Positions 50,401 to 61,974 are shown, numbered from the stretch's first letter. The stretch: 64,000 nt of DNA from Norana najaformis (GCA_964023275.1 OZ029914.1:42201924-42265923), one strand, 5' to 3'. Made by a program: numbers and translations. Notes: a model not told the origin generated them from the letters alone.

Positions 50401-52056
50401 ACAAATAAGGCGTAAGAAATATTCGAATTTCCACTCTTCTCTTTTATACTGGTAAATCCAATCTCATTTGAAAACAATTACAAACACTAAATAGCTAGAT
50501 GGATCTCACTATGCATTGCAGTAGTATTCGGAATACTTTGTTATGAAATAGATTATGTTTTTCAGATTGGTTTTAATAAGTTATATTAATGTTAATGACG
50601 TTGACCTAAAATCAAATAGGGGTTAGTATGGCCCCTGTATCCGCCATTTTCGTTAATTAAACTAATATGAGTCGTGATATCTTGTGCGTAGATACTTCGA
50701 GAGGTGCGTTGTGGATTCCAGACGAGTGGGCTCCGTATTGCATGTGCTGTGCTGATATGTTCAACTGGATTCGTGGTCGAGAGCATTGCCGCAAGTGTGG
50801 ACAGGTATAAGAGCGCACCTTAGTTTTAGGAGCTTTACATATGTATAATTTATTATTAAAATCAAATATTTACATTCGTCCCATTGCAAAATTCACTTCA
50901 AGAGGTCGGGCAGTTGGTATAAGATAGGCATTCAATTATTATCTAATTGAGACAAGACAAGGGGAAAAGTCCCGCAGGGCTAGTGCTAGTGAAAATCATG
51001 CATGAGGAAGTAGTGAATCCCATATAGGTGAACCAGTTCGCGAAAAGATACGGAAAGCAAAAAGTCTTTCTTGACATGTATATGCGGAAAAGTTTTTAAA
51101 ACAGACCCATAGAATTAAGTTGAATGGCAATACATTCATCTTCTTCCTTCTGGCTGGAATTAATCCCTCCTAGGGGGGTCAGCCACACGAATCCTTCTTT
51201 TCCATTTGTTTCTATCTCCAGTATCATCTTTCTTCAGCCTGAGAAGCTTTAGGTCTTCCTGAATCATGTCTCCCCATCTCTTCTTTTGTCGTCCCCGACT
51301 GCGGCGTCCGTAGACCTCTTCTGTCATAATTCTTTTAATGCAGTTTTCCTCTTCTTTCCTCTTCACATGACCATATGCAACTCATTCATCTAGCTGCTTG
51401 CAGAGTAAGATAGTAGCACACTATTCTATCCATCTCCACAGAAACGTGAAATTTTGTCGGCTGAGAAGCAGACTTTAATAGAACAGTCCAACAGCAGTCG
51501 ACCTTTATTAACCTCCCAACTTCCGTTGGTACTCATTTACCAACCCTAAAAAGATGGTAGGCTGAACAAGAGCCAGCTGGCGTGACAGTCCGCGATAATC
51601 ACACGTCCAAGTTTTGACAAAACTAAATCTGTTTTGCTTAATTCAATTGATGCAGCTCTATTACGTGTATGTATATGAGACAGAATCAGATTAACTAATT
51701 ATATTACTATTAATTTCTAGTTTAACTGGTTCTGTTCAATTGTGAATTTAACTCTCAGGACTGGGCTGACAATTAACAATGTAATGCGCCCTAGAAGTAG
51801 TTCGCTACTTAAGTTGCGATACGAATGGTCGTAATTACAATTTCAGTCAAATATCTCGACTGAATTTGAAATGCATCCATTACTCATCCTACAGGTGGTT
51901 TGCCGACAGTGTTCTAAAACAAAGATGCCGGTCGCTGAACTCGGTTTTCTTCGTCCAGTTCCTGTTTGTAAGAAGTGCTCCTCCGGAAGACACCGAGCAG
52001 AGTCAGCAGCTGCTGCAACAGCAGAGAATCATCCTCTGGCGGTTTTCTCGTCATGA
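44472..52056 (+). CDS. Protein with two tandem FYVE-type zinc fingers
   Basis: Well-supported exons are 48873-48976, 50112-50226, 50692-50804 and 51895-52056 (TGA). Phases agree at every join. Finger 1: W-x2-D, CMNGDVTF, RRHHCRICG, then FCWKC and RVCDHC. The phosphoinositide motif RRHHCR is intact, but the second zinc cysteine is Gly. Finger 2: WIPDEW, YCMCC, GREHCRKCG, VCRQC and VPVCKKC. It has all eight zinc cysteines, but GREHCR replaces the basic motif. Two upstream exons fit by phase and are tentative: 47631-47723 and an ATG exon 44472-44592 (MDEEKQAKREEKNAS). FYVE domains bind PI3P on endosomes, so membrane targeting is likely. The C-terminus after finger 2 is only about 25 residues, so this is a small adaptor-like protein. 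Confidence 0.75.
46532..46777 (-). CDS. Possible UBL-like N-terminal exon (orphan)
   Basis: On the minus strand, ATG 46777-46775 opens a frame reading LLHFLYLSSS, then YSRIVEDSS, then QTISLVKDVLQLDDSEITL. The order of hydrophobic strand, second strand and an amphipathic TxxLVKDVL helix resembles the first half of a ubiquitin fold and the UBL exons of the neighbouring cluster on the same strand. No clean phase 1 donor is found where the family has one. It may be a decayed copy or a chance frame. Confidence 0.3.
   Translation of the reverse strand: MYHAPTLLHFLYLSSSCSSTAVYSRIVEDSSCQTISLVKDVLQLDDSEITLASVAQSKPSISLWFACKNRSLFFCYLQMLP
47035..47290 (+). mobile_element. LINE 3'-end repeat (GATTAC-tailed family)
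   Basis: This is the most complete copy of the 3' block: TTGACTTTTGGATCCTGACC, GGAACCGAACCC, GACTGAGCGCCTGTGAATAA, TTTCGTTGGGCGCTGTAGAA and a GATTACGATT end. The copy at 13345-13652 shares the upstream CATCTTCCTCTT...CTCC stretch. Confidence 0.75.
49249..49390. repeat. GAGA purine microsatellite
   Basis: GAGA-rich purine tract, with scattered AGC and AAC, inside an intron of the FYVE gene between the two halves of finger 1. Confidence 0.93.
49525..49640 (+). mobile_element. tRNA-derived SINE (family 2), head and start of body
   Basis: GTAGCCGATTGGTTGAGCGC (A box) and TACAGGTTCGAGCTTCC (B box) sit at tRNA spacing. GTGTAGGGACTTTGAGCAAG follows, matching GCGTAGCGACCTTGGACAAG of the copy at 31262. 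Confidence 0.7.
51150..51380 (-). mobile_element. RTE-like LINE C-terminal scrap
   Basis: The minus-strand frame reads YGRRSRGRQKKRWGDMI, LKLLRL and DRNKWKRRIRVADPP. This matches the terminal GRPRxxW and RxxWRRxVxxA positions of RTE-like ORF2. It lies in the FYVE gene intron before the last exon. Confidence 0.75.
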
Positions 52057-53366
52057 GGGGTCTACCCAGTTTCCATTGCAGAGAAATTGTCCTTTAATGC
52101 ATTAGTGAGTCTGACCTTAGGAACTGCTTCACGTTGACTGATCAACGTACAAATAATCGAGACTATTCATATTTAACTTTAATTATGTCATCACCGATTA
52201 AACTGTGAATATTACTGTCTAACTCTAGTATCAGCATTTGATTTTGATTTTGTACATCATTCATGATTTATTGTTGGACTCTTATGCGCGCCGATATTTG
52301 ACATTGTAAAGCACCTTGACGTAGCTTGCTACTGACGATGCTGTATAAATTGTCGTCATTACAATTACAATAATATTAGCCTTAATCTCGGACCTTTATA
52401 TTTGATGACCTCGTTCAAATGGCGTCTTTCACATGGCGGTATAGAACTGTAAGCCTTCGACGTATAGATTTCCTCTTCTTCTTGTTCCCTTTATTCATTC
52501 ATTCAGGACATTTATATTGCGCCCATTTAAGTGGTATACCGAGAAGCGCTGTAGGATCCAGATTGTAGTAATGAAATACGAATGTCCAGCAACTCCCTCA
52601 CTTCGTTTTGTTAGATTCTTTTCCATTGTTACGCCGTCAACAACAATCAACAATCTAGACAGTTACAACAGTTTCACCTAAGCTATTACAAGTACTGGCG
52701 TCAAAGGGGGCAATCCAGAATGGACATATATGGCACCAGATCTGCTAAGAGAATCGTCATGGTCGACCATCTATACAGAATTTCGTCTAGTACTACACTA
52801 ATGGTTCTAACGAGTACGGACTCAATGGCACCATAAATTCAACATATCCATGCTTATAAGACGATCTCACATGTTAGGTTCATGCACACTGATTAGCTGA
52901 GAAGCTCAAACTCGCACATTTCACCTTGCCAGGCTACTGTTCAACCAGTTTGCCTCGGGCATGCTTGGTCTGTTGTTTCGAATGCGTTAAATGCACCGGA
53001 GAGATTCGCGTCGAATCAACAAAGGAATTTCGAAAGCATTGTGCATATTTTGAAGATCATGAATTTTGGCCTCGGGCAAAGAAGTTGTTTGTCATTTTGC
53101 TGGCAGCTGCATTTCTCGCCTATTGTCGTCGATGCGAGTCATGAATAATTGCTGTACGCGAGATTCGCTTTTACTGCGCGTTACAAACTGTCTTCATGTT
53201 TTCCACACCCTATTCAAACTACTGAAAATAATAAGCCCACGCTAGTAAACACGTTCATGAATAAAGCATGTATATAGCTATGTATGTACGAATCTTACGC
53301 TAGTTTTGTCTCCAACAGTAACGTCATATGTAGGACATTTGAAGCCCTTATTACAATATTCCGAAG
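52057..53366. other. Downstream of the FYVE gene
   Basis: A LINE-tail-like patch lies at 52300-52380 (TGTAAAGCACCTTGACG, GATGCTGTATAAAT). The open frame at 52926-53144 is cysteine-containing (CLVCCFECVKC) but has no splice or domain support and is left unnamed. Confidence 0.4.
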
Positions 53367-53518
53367 CCCCAACGCCAACGTCATATGTTGAAACCTCATA
53401 TGCGGTGTGAATAGGACAATATTCCACATATGGGTTCCATATGTTCTACATATGGAGCCCATACGGAACTATTGTCATATTCTCACCATAATTTCAACAT
53501 ATGACATTGGTGTTGGGG
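53367..53518. mobile_element. Foldback (MITE-like) element, 152 bp
   Basis: The left end CCCCAACGCCAACGTCATAT and the reverse complement of the right end, CCCCAACACCAATGTCATAT, are near-identical. Pairing continues inward (GTTGAAA, GTGTGAATAGGACAATA/GTGAGAATATGACAATA, then the CCATATG region) to a short loop near 53445. The whole segment is one imperfect palindrome. A third, partial end-like sequence (CCAACAGTAACGTCATATGT) lies at 53314-53333. It has no coding capacity, and a clear target-site duplication was not identified. Confidence 0.75.
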
Positions 53519-53869
53519 AGATTATACGGGTATGTCGAAAAATCTACTGATGTGGATATATAAGTTTTATGAAAATGAATGCAAATTTATAACCGTAATA
53601 GTTTTTGCGGCTTCTATTTACTGCTAACCAGTGTATAAGTGAGTCAATAAACTACGCATGTCAATATGATGCCTGAAGATCCTTGTATTCCTGAAAAAAG
53701 CTTCTTTATGCATCTTGTTGTTACGTTTCTATTTAACTGCCTTGTGTAAATCTGTTTAAAATTAGTTTCGTCTGAGATAAAAAGTATTATTGTGGTTAAA
53801 ATTTGTGTCTGACGTGGCCAACTTAGACTCCGACTGTAGAACAGTAGGCTGCTGAGAAGTTGTAATTGT

Positions 53870-54235
53870 AATCTGACATTTATAAAGCGCCACCTCAAGA
53901 ATAAACTCATCAGAGGCGCAACAAACCAGAACCAGTGAGACCACTGTCAAATAAAACACTTCAGGCGCTTGCGAAACTGCGGAAGGGACAAACTGAGGAG
54001 CTCGAGCCGCAGCTCTCGGGAGAGGCGATTCCTGCTGGTAGATCCAATATAGGCAAAGCTTCTAGACTGAGCTGCAGCAGTGCGCATACGAGGGACAGTC
54101 ATGAGTCCAAGGGAGGCCGACCGGAGAGTGCTACGGCCCGTAACTGAGGAGACTGAAATGCAGAAGTCCCTAAGGTATGATGAAGCAGAGCCAACAAGAC
54201 AGTTATTCCTGATTAACAAGCCTCCGTTCAAGGTT
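53870..54235 (-). mobile_element. CR1/L2-like LINE C-terminus and tail
   Basis: The minus-strand frame contains RSFAYIGSTSRNRLSRELR and LPQFRKRLKCFI, the worn F(A/S)YxGPxxWNxLPxxLR and FRKxLKT landmarks. The GAGGCGCTTTA-type tail with AATTACAATTACAA follows on the minus strand. Confidence 0.7.
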
Positions 54236-54239
54236 AGGT

Positions 54240-55340
54240 CTAAGGTTATATTATTGTGCGCGTGGATGTATTTACTTATTTAATTTAAAGAAGTCTGGTT
54301 GAAACCAATGACGATTATCCTGCGCATCGATAAAATGTTGGCATATGGTTCATATAAAATGACGATATCGGCCAACAAAACTATACCGTATGCAAATATG
54401 TAATCCTTTAATATGCCATTTTTTTGGATTTTCAAGTTCGTATGAACATAAACTTATTTCGGTTTAGCAGAAAAACTATTAAAATATCCCAAACATAAGA
54501 ACTTTTATCATCCAGCATAATGTTATCCAGTACTGTTCTAAGCTGAGCTTTAAGCTTATACCGTATGTACACAGACCCGCGTTAAAGACGAAGTTCTAAG
54601 CTAATGTGCAACACTTCAGAAGAAGAACGTCTGTTCTGCCTAGTGTTAGTCGTTAGCGTTCCTGTTCTGCCTAGATCATAAGCCTATGTAGCGCAGTATA
54701 AACCGTGGATCTGTTCGAGGAAAGCGAAAGTCGTTCGGGGTTGAACGTGAAATTAAAGGAGTTGGAAGAGCGATTCATTGGAATCTGGAGTCTCTTTCTG
54801 CCAAACTCATATGCCTGTACGATTTCATCCTTTCTCACACGGCTGTTCCTACAGTTCGATAACAGAAACATTTATACAGAGTAACTATTTCTTAGGAGAC
54901 GCTTCTGTAAAGACAATGCATCGTTTTCACAATACGGTGTCCGGAGATTCGAGATTATGTCATTGGTGATATACAAAAGGGACATTAATATTGATTAAAA
55001 GTGCAGGCATTCTTGCCATGGGGCTTTTCTAGTAGACTTATAGAGTATGCCCAAATTTAATCATGTTTATTGTATTATATCTGGTCAGAAACTGTCCTCT
55101 TATTCTTGATATGTTTGAGTGAGAGTGAAGGAAGAAAACGCCCACAGTTTTTATATCTATTATCTGTTTTACTGCTCTTGTGTATCGTCAGTTCGAAAAA
55201 TGAGCTAAGAAGGGGTGAAATCCTTTCAACTATTCCATGAGGGCATTCAAAATTGAAACTAAAATCTTTCTTTACAAAAATAATTTCTTTATTAACAAAG
55301 CGCCACTAAAACTTTGAAATGATGGAATTAGTTGGCTCTA
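54240..55340. other. Downstream flank of the two-Ig gene
   Basis: No transmembrane exon was found on the minus strand. The minus-strand frame 54671-54871 ends with RSTVYTALHRLMI and a stop. It carries a YTAL motif that could be a relic cytoplasmic-tail exon, but its acceptor is weak. Confidence 0.3.
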
Positions 55341-55348
55341 ATCTCACC

Positions 55349-58125
55349 TTATGTTGAGCAACGACTCTTATAATCCGGAGCATTCGTTGCAATGTTTGGA
55401 TCCTGACGATCCGTTGTTTCGCCAAATGTCAGTTCGCAGTGGTAGTCTTGATTGTCGTCATGGACTGTAATGGTTGACAATGCAATGTAGACATATGGGT
55501 CCAGATATGTCCTTGTAGGCATATCAGTACCAATAGGTTTATCCTTGCGATACCATGTCATAATTGCAGGCATAGGATGGTAAACGCTATCAGCATAAGT
55601 GACACTGCACGACAAATCAATGGTGTTTTTTGAGGAACTGCCAGGTTTCTTGGAACACGTTGGACCTTCTCCTGAAACACAGCATCAAAGATAACATTGG
55701 AAGTCTGGGTTTGTCCAAATAAGGATATCTTTGGACTTTATGTAAGTCATGCAATTAATAATTATATGATTATTTACACTTTATCGTAGCTTTAAAATCG
55801 TTGTTAAAGGTTCCTAAAAGGCTCTATGTATATACAGATACATAAAACAGGTAACAGCACCATATTGAATGCATTATAGTGTCACAAATGATAATCATGC
55901 TTTTAGGTTTAACTCCTAAATTTAAATGAATAAAATCGCTTTCACTGGGATTGATTGTGAAATACAGGTAGCTATAGTGCCGACGTGGATTAGAGATTAT
56001 AATGTAAGTAAGTCAGTCTAGTTTTAAACAACAATTTGAAGAACAATAATTGCGATGCTTATTAGTAACCAGCCAACTATTGATCCGGTCTTAATCGACA
56101 ATATTGTCCAACTTAGAAAAAGATACATCAAAGAAAAAATGACCATAGGCAGAGACTTTGTGCTTTGAAGCATTTGCCAAAAACTGACAAACGCCGAAAT
56201 GAGGAGTCACAAAGATTAACGATTAGCAGATTAATTACTCACGAATGACAAGAACCTTGAAACCGTAGGTTTCGGAATTGTCGGCGCATTTTGCAAAGTA
56301 TAACCCAGCCGTATTTATCGGATGTCCATTTCCATATGTTGTTGCGTTGAGTATTTTAAAACCTTTCGGATCAATGTTAAAGTCTCCAGACAGATCGGGA
56401 TTTATCTTCTGGTCAGCATTTGTGATCTCAAATACGTCTAACTCATTCATCGTCGGAGTAATCATCATCTTCACGCCTTTTACCATATCCAATGCCGGAA
56501 TTTCTATGGGTATATTCACCTGTCCCTCATTAACGACGATGTTCTTGAGGGTCGGCGGACATCGAACACCTGAAATAAAAAGAAATTGTGACTAAATATC
56601 GCATTAGTTCATTTCCTGCGATATACAATTGTTATAAAATTCAAGACTGTAGCAATGATTCCCTGGAAAACCTAAGACGCATTCTCTGCTAGAATCCTTA
56701 ATCTCGATCAGATTATCATCGCTCTGTATTTTCTTAATACGAGTAATTCTGTTATTTTGGCTCTATCGGCGTGCCATTAAATTGCACTGCAATATGTATG
56801 CGCATTATTAATAGCAGCAAACTGGCCGTTGCCTCCTCTGTTGCGTAAAGGTAAATTCACCAGATGAGCCAACATTTATCAGAGCACAGCGACTCTGTTA
56901 GCACGGGAAATGTTTATCAACTCAACCGGAAGCTGACAGTTTTCGATTCTAGAATGTTGGACTCTGTGCCTATAAAGACCGTCGGCCGTTTTCGCAGGCG
57001 GTATTTCGCCTATGGATCTGTGAATAGAGACGATGGCGCAGTTAAGCTTACAGCAGCAGTGGCCGATGTTGAAGAGGTCCTATGTGGATGAATTTCATGC
57101 TGAAGAGGCGGCACACAGCAAAATGTTGAAAAACAATTTTCGTCTCGAATGTGCAAGAACTCAAAACAGGAAAGACCAAAAGTATCCGAATATGGCTTCA
57201 AGCAAAGGGAGGGCCAGGAAAGCCACGGATAAACTGAGAGAGCACCAGGACTCGTACATGACAGCAAATGAGGATGTCTTGCAAAAAAGAAACTGACTGA
57301 ATGGATCTTACATAGTGGCTGCCGTGTTGCCTGCTCCCCAGCATCTTGATAGGCCCTAGACCGACCAGGCCAGAAGGCCCCAGTCGTTGGGGATACCTGA
57401 TGAGCCCAGAGTATATATTTTGTCTTGACGTGCACATGGGAAAGGGACAGGGAGGCACGGTAGGGGTGGTGACGGCTTTGGTAGAGGTGGGGCAAGAGGG
57501 TGAAAAACACTAGATGATTGAAAGGGCTATTTTACCTACTTTTCCTTCTTGTTGTTATCATCAGCACACGGTATTGTTCATGCATAAGAACTGATCTAAC
57601 TAATCAAAAAAATCTTCTTTATGGCTGATTGTCGCTAAACATTTCATTAGGTTTCTTTGCATTTTAATCCATAATTCATAAGCTAAATGTGATATATATA
57701 ATAATATTATCTATATTAATTATATATATTTCAGCGTGTGTGTGATTCGTAACTCAAAGACCATTTGCTTGTGACAACTGCTGTAGATAAAGACGTGGAA
57801 TCAATATGAAGCTACGTTACATTCCCTTACGCTTTACACTTTTAAAAATGGATCGGCATATTGACCCTTTTGTTTGTTTGATTTTCGTCGAAGTTAGTCC
57901 TAAACTGCTTACTCCAACATAATGGTAATATTACGCTATAATAGAAATACGCCTGTTAAGCAGTCACCTTGCATATAAGAAACAATAGTCAAACAATTAG
58001 GCCGATTAATTTATGGTTCCTCTGTGGATGACAGTTGGTTAAATGTACGTACCTTCTCCCACAGAAGATAACATCAACAAAAGCGTTGCTATTGTTAACA
58101 ACGAACTTCTGTGTCGATAGGCCAT
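55349..58125 (-). CDS. Secreted (or truncated) two-immunoglobulin-domain protein
   Basis: Exons 58125-58053, 56569-56243 and 55671-55349 join in phase 1 throughout, giving 240 residues. Exon 1 encodes MAYRHRSSLLTIATLLLMLS and a Gly-rich end, a classic signal peptide at a GTACGT donor. Exon 2 is an Ig-like domain: a Cys near its start (RCPPTL) and AGLYFAKC, the D-x-G-x-Y-x-C position with changes. Exon 3 is a second Ig domain: LSCSVTY, MTWYRK and DYHCELTF, the C-W-C triad. The frame then reaches TAA (55351-55349), directly followed by G and a good GTGAGA donor. The ancestral gene probably continued, as in the receptor at 1-9648. As it stands, the product lacks a membrane anchor. Ligand unknown. 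Confidence 0.75.
56570..58052. other. First intron of the two-Ig gene
   Basis: Plus-strand frames at 56864-57091 and 57033-57296 overlap in different frames. They look like a broken, basic, possibly transposon-derived ORF (FRRRYFAYGSVNRDDGAV, then KMLKNNFRLE), followed by a Gly-rich stretch near 57450. No family was recognised. Confidence 0.35.
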
Positions 58126-59829
58126 ATTGATCAGCCTCTATGGCGATTGGTTTCTTCGTCAGATTCCTGTCAATGCACAAATACAAAAACACGAGAGGAT
58201 TAGCGAGTGAGGCGAGGAGTTTGACTACGAGTTTCACGTTCCTGATGTCAACGTCTTTATCGTCCTAAGACGCAGTCGTAAAGTTGTTATCAGAAGCAAA
58301 ACAAATTTTACTAGCAGGACGACGGACAAATTTATACTGCCAAAGTCCTTGCTTTGAACCAGTGGATGCCCTTGCAAACGAACAGCACGCTAGCTGTTGG
58401 CATCGACTAATCGTAAAATATTAAGCAAATTCATCTCCAAAAATACTTATTCTGCCAACTGCTTTCTTCTGCTGATTAAACACGTCCTTTACGCTGAAAT
58501 AAGTTGCTTGATTGTCTTTATGTCTTCATGTTAGCAAATAATAGACTTAAATTGCGTTACTGAGTATCAACAACACCGTAAGATTGTCGCCGGTAATAAC
58601 ACTCTGCTTTGACAATATTCAACTAAACTGCGTTTTACCCAAGAGCTGTCAATCGTCTGCGCTGTTCGTAGGTGTTTGTGAACGCATCGGTTCGTGCAGA
58701 AGCTAAATACCGTTACAAGCTACAGGCAAGCCAGCCATTGTTCTGCATTGACTGCGATGCCTTGAGATGAGTTGCTACTTTGCTATTTTTAACGAGTGCT
58801 GTCTGCCATTAAATTGGGTGTACAAATATTGGGCTAGACACAATACTGTTTACCGTTCAATGTTTTGTTAACGGCTGTCAAGAAACTGAGTTCATATATT
58901 CGAGCTGAACAAAAATCTATTTAGATCATACATCTGATTTCAATGGTTTCCGGCTAAGAAAGTTTATGATCAAATAGCCTGCACACGCCTTTCCTTGACT
59001 AAAATGTAAAATAATTTAACTTGAGATCTGCACTTCATTTTAAATTTGAGTATCTAAACAATTTCTGATTAGTTTCTTTTGAAGCGGCGCTATTTAAATT
59101 TCTATTTAAAATTTTCCAAATAGCCATAATTGGAATAGTCGACAGATGGTCACTGAAAGGAACATGAGACAAAAATTTGCTGGGTAGCAACTTTCGGTTG
59201 GGGAAAAAGAGTCAATCTTGTTGTTAATGAGGCTTAAGCCTATTCTGCAAACGGTATAAGGGCCTTTGATCACTGTTGGCAACAATTATATTAATTATTA
59301 TTTAATCGACACGAAAGTGTTCTCGAAGATTTTGAATGAGCGAATCAGTCTGACAAAGAGCATAAAACATCTGAATATACTCAACGAATATTTTACTTGG
59401 AGACGTCATAAAGTAAGTCTAGTTACAAAGCCATGACTGAGGATCAGAATTCTTAAGGGTCTGTGAGACTCTGGGCTCCATGCATTGAATTTCGCTGCAC
59501 CTTGTTTACTGCGACGGTTGAGACAGGATGGGCTGATGACGTACACATCGTCTACGCCCATCAAGCATAAAAATTTAAAGATCTTTGCTTTTGTTGTTGA
59601 CTGGCAAGTTCAGCAGACGCCTAATCGCTTGTCTTCGTCCATGCTTCACTGACTGCTTTGAAGTGAATCAAGCCAGGAGTAACTCGCTGACGCCTAACAA
59701 TCTGTGACATCCGAATGAACAGCAAGCAATCAACTCGAATCACCCGGTGACAGTCATTTGTCATTCCTCCTATACTGTTGCGTAGTCGAGAACTATTAGA
59801 CTGATTCACCCACCCAACTGTAAATCTTG
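58126..59829. other. Upstream region of the two-Ig gene
   Basis: No exon, RNA or repeat was recognised. The start of the minus-strand gene is at 58125. Confidence 0.4.
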
Positions 59830-60085
59830 GGCGTAAATGTAAATGTACATGTTTTTCTATAGCGACCGTATGTCTTCAACCCTGCTCATTATTCAATGAT
59901 CGGGTGAGATCATTCACCACCACTGCTCGTTTGACTGGGTGTCACGCCATTAAATGCCCCAGTGCACGGACCATGCTAGCCCGAGGTTCAAATATCTACG
60001 ATCGGTGTGCGAACCGGCATCCTCACTCACAGAGACGCCTTGACGTACGCTTTAACCAATGCAGCTAACTAGGCCATGATGCATT
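59830..60085 (-). mobile_element. tRNA-derived SINE (family 1), reverse, near full length
   Basis: Minus-strand head GCCTAGTTAGCTGCATTGG (A box) and GATGCCGGTTCGCACACC (B box), body GGGCTAGCATGGTCCGTGCA, ATGATCTCACCCGAT and ATACGGTCGCTATAG, then AAAAACATGTACATTTAC. It matches 28160-28455 from end to end. Confidence 0.85.
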
Positions 60086-60089
60086 AAAT

Positions 60090-61370
60090 AACTCGGGTTA
60101 TGGTAGACAGAAATGGTCAACAACTCACACACACAAACCAAGAGAATCATTGTATAAATAAACACAAAATACACCAATCTGTATGCTGTATATGCGTCAT
60201 CTTGGCTAATGTATTGATGTGTAGTTGGTCTTCTGGACTACTGCACATCGTGTGTTACTTATATGAAAAAGTCAAACGTACGAAGCTCATTAGCTAAAAT
60301 CATAGCACATAAATATTTTTGCTGTGACTGAAGTTCGCCATTGGCTCCAGATTAGAACCAAATTGCATTTTAATATCAGCCTGCTACTACTTTATTTGCA
60401 TTATGACGAACCATTTCACCTAAAACCAATTCTAGATGCTAAGTTTCGCTAATACTCAATCCCACAATCATCGACACAACTGAATCCCACGATCGCCTAA
60501 ACTTCCAACAGCTACAAACGTACTGTGTCGACGAGATTTCCATTGCTGGCATAAACATGAAACTCTCTCCTCCTAACCTAGCGTCGGGCTTAGTAGATGA
60601 TCTAATTTCAATCTCCATTTGATACCTAGCTTATTAGCTTTGGTAGCTTAGCTAATTTCAATTTCCATTTCATACTTCCAAATAGACTCTCATGCATACT
60701 TTTCAAAAGCTCTCAAAGGACGTATTAGCATTTGATCTGAATGTGACTTGGTTTCGATGCGTCATCTGTTGATACCGTTTGCAATAAACATCGGCGCAAC
60801 AGAAAATAATCGCTTGATAGAATAGACAAGCAAAGGAACATGTTTACACTAACAAATCACACAGGCGATACCCACGCGCATATAACTGTGTTAAATGAAT
60901 GACGTAGATGCCATATATGATACACATACATTACGAACGTGACATAATATACAGGCCAGCGTCCTCCCTTGCATATTGTACGGAAGCAGCGTAGCATGCA
61001 AGCCACGGGCCTATGATTCACTAGCTTATATGAAACCACAATATTAATATCACACTAGTTCTCACATATGTATGTTAGACTGGGCTGCGTCATCCACAGC
61101 TGCACACATCTGCATTTTTGGGGAGGAGGAGAAGGCTGTATTGTGCCCAATATTCGCAGGGAGTTGGATATTTGCAAAAGGATTTCTGATAAAACGAAAT
61201 AGCCCATTGTTTCATCAGTCTTCCTGTTTGGCCAGTGGCACAGTCAACTGTGAGAGCGGGACGATAAAGAAACTGGCGCTCAACAAATGCAGAAATAACA
61301 ACACGGGGACAGTTTTACCTGAGATAAACCGCAAGAAACAAAATTTATCACAACATACCAATACGGCTCT
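60090..61370. other. Intergenic, nothing named
   Basis: The frame at 61072-61377 (101 codons) has no recognisable domain or splice context. No RNA gene or repeat was seen. Confidence 0.35.
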
Positions 61371-61379
61371 TATTTAATT

Positions 61380-61465
61380 ATAATTTTAAATTGTAAACAG
61401 CAATTTAGATAGCGTCACTTCAAACTAACCTGTTCAGTGGCGCTAGCTACGCTAACCTAAATGAT
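61380..61465. mobile_element. LINE-tail derived repeat
   Basis: TAATTATAATTTTAAATTGT, GATAGCGTCACTTCAAACTA and CAGTGGCGCTAGC match the tail block at 11405 and 53890. Confidence 0.5.
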
Positions 61466-61974
61466 TTCAAATGTCATTAAGAACAGAAAGTTCGTTCGCT
61501 GGCAAACAATGCTCAGATAACTAGAAGAGTCGCCAATGGCAGGCTCTCGCGCACACGCAGAGCCCAACCAACAAATTTTCATCCGCAGTCGACAGATGGC
61601 ACCAGGTTGGCACTATTTCTTACCAGTATCTATCTTGAAATATTAATATATTTTGCAACAGTTTAACAATTTTTGTACGATCTACCGATTAAACGCAGCC
61701 GAATTATATTTATATATCTAATCTAAATACGTCTATACCGCCGTATTCATAATGCCCAAGGCATCAGTCCATGGTCGCTTCAAGTCAAAATTGCAGGCAA
61801 AAATCATAAACCATTAAAGAAACCGGGTCGAATTCCATGTCGTCGCATGTACCTGCTTTAAAGGTGTATATAAAGAATAGGCTGTCTACCTAATAGTAGC
61901 ATCCAGATTTGAACATATTACAAAGACCCAGGCTTATTATTTTTCCTTGTAGTGGTGTAGTGGGTTCACCGATT

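Noticed and set aside
52926..53144. Cysteine-containing frame (CLVCCFECVKC) as a zinc-finger exon
   Set aside because: Cysteine spacing matches no finger I recognise, and neither a good acceptor nor a paralogue supports it.
57010..57510. Minus-strand frame of 166 codons in the two-Ig gene intron
   Set aside because: No domain, no splice agreement with the gene, and it overlaps the broken plus-strand ORF.
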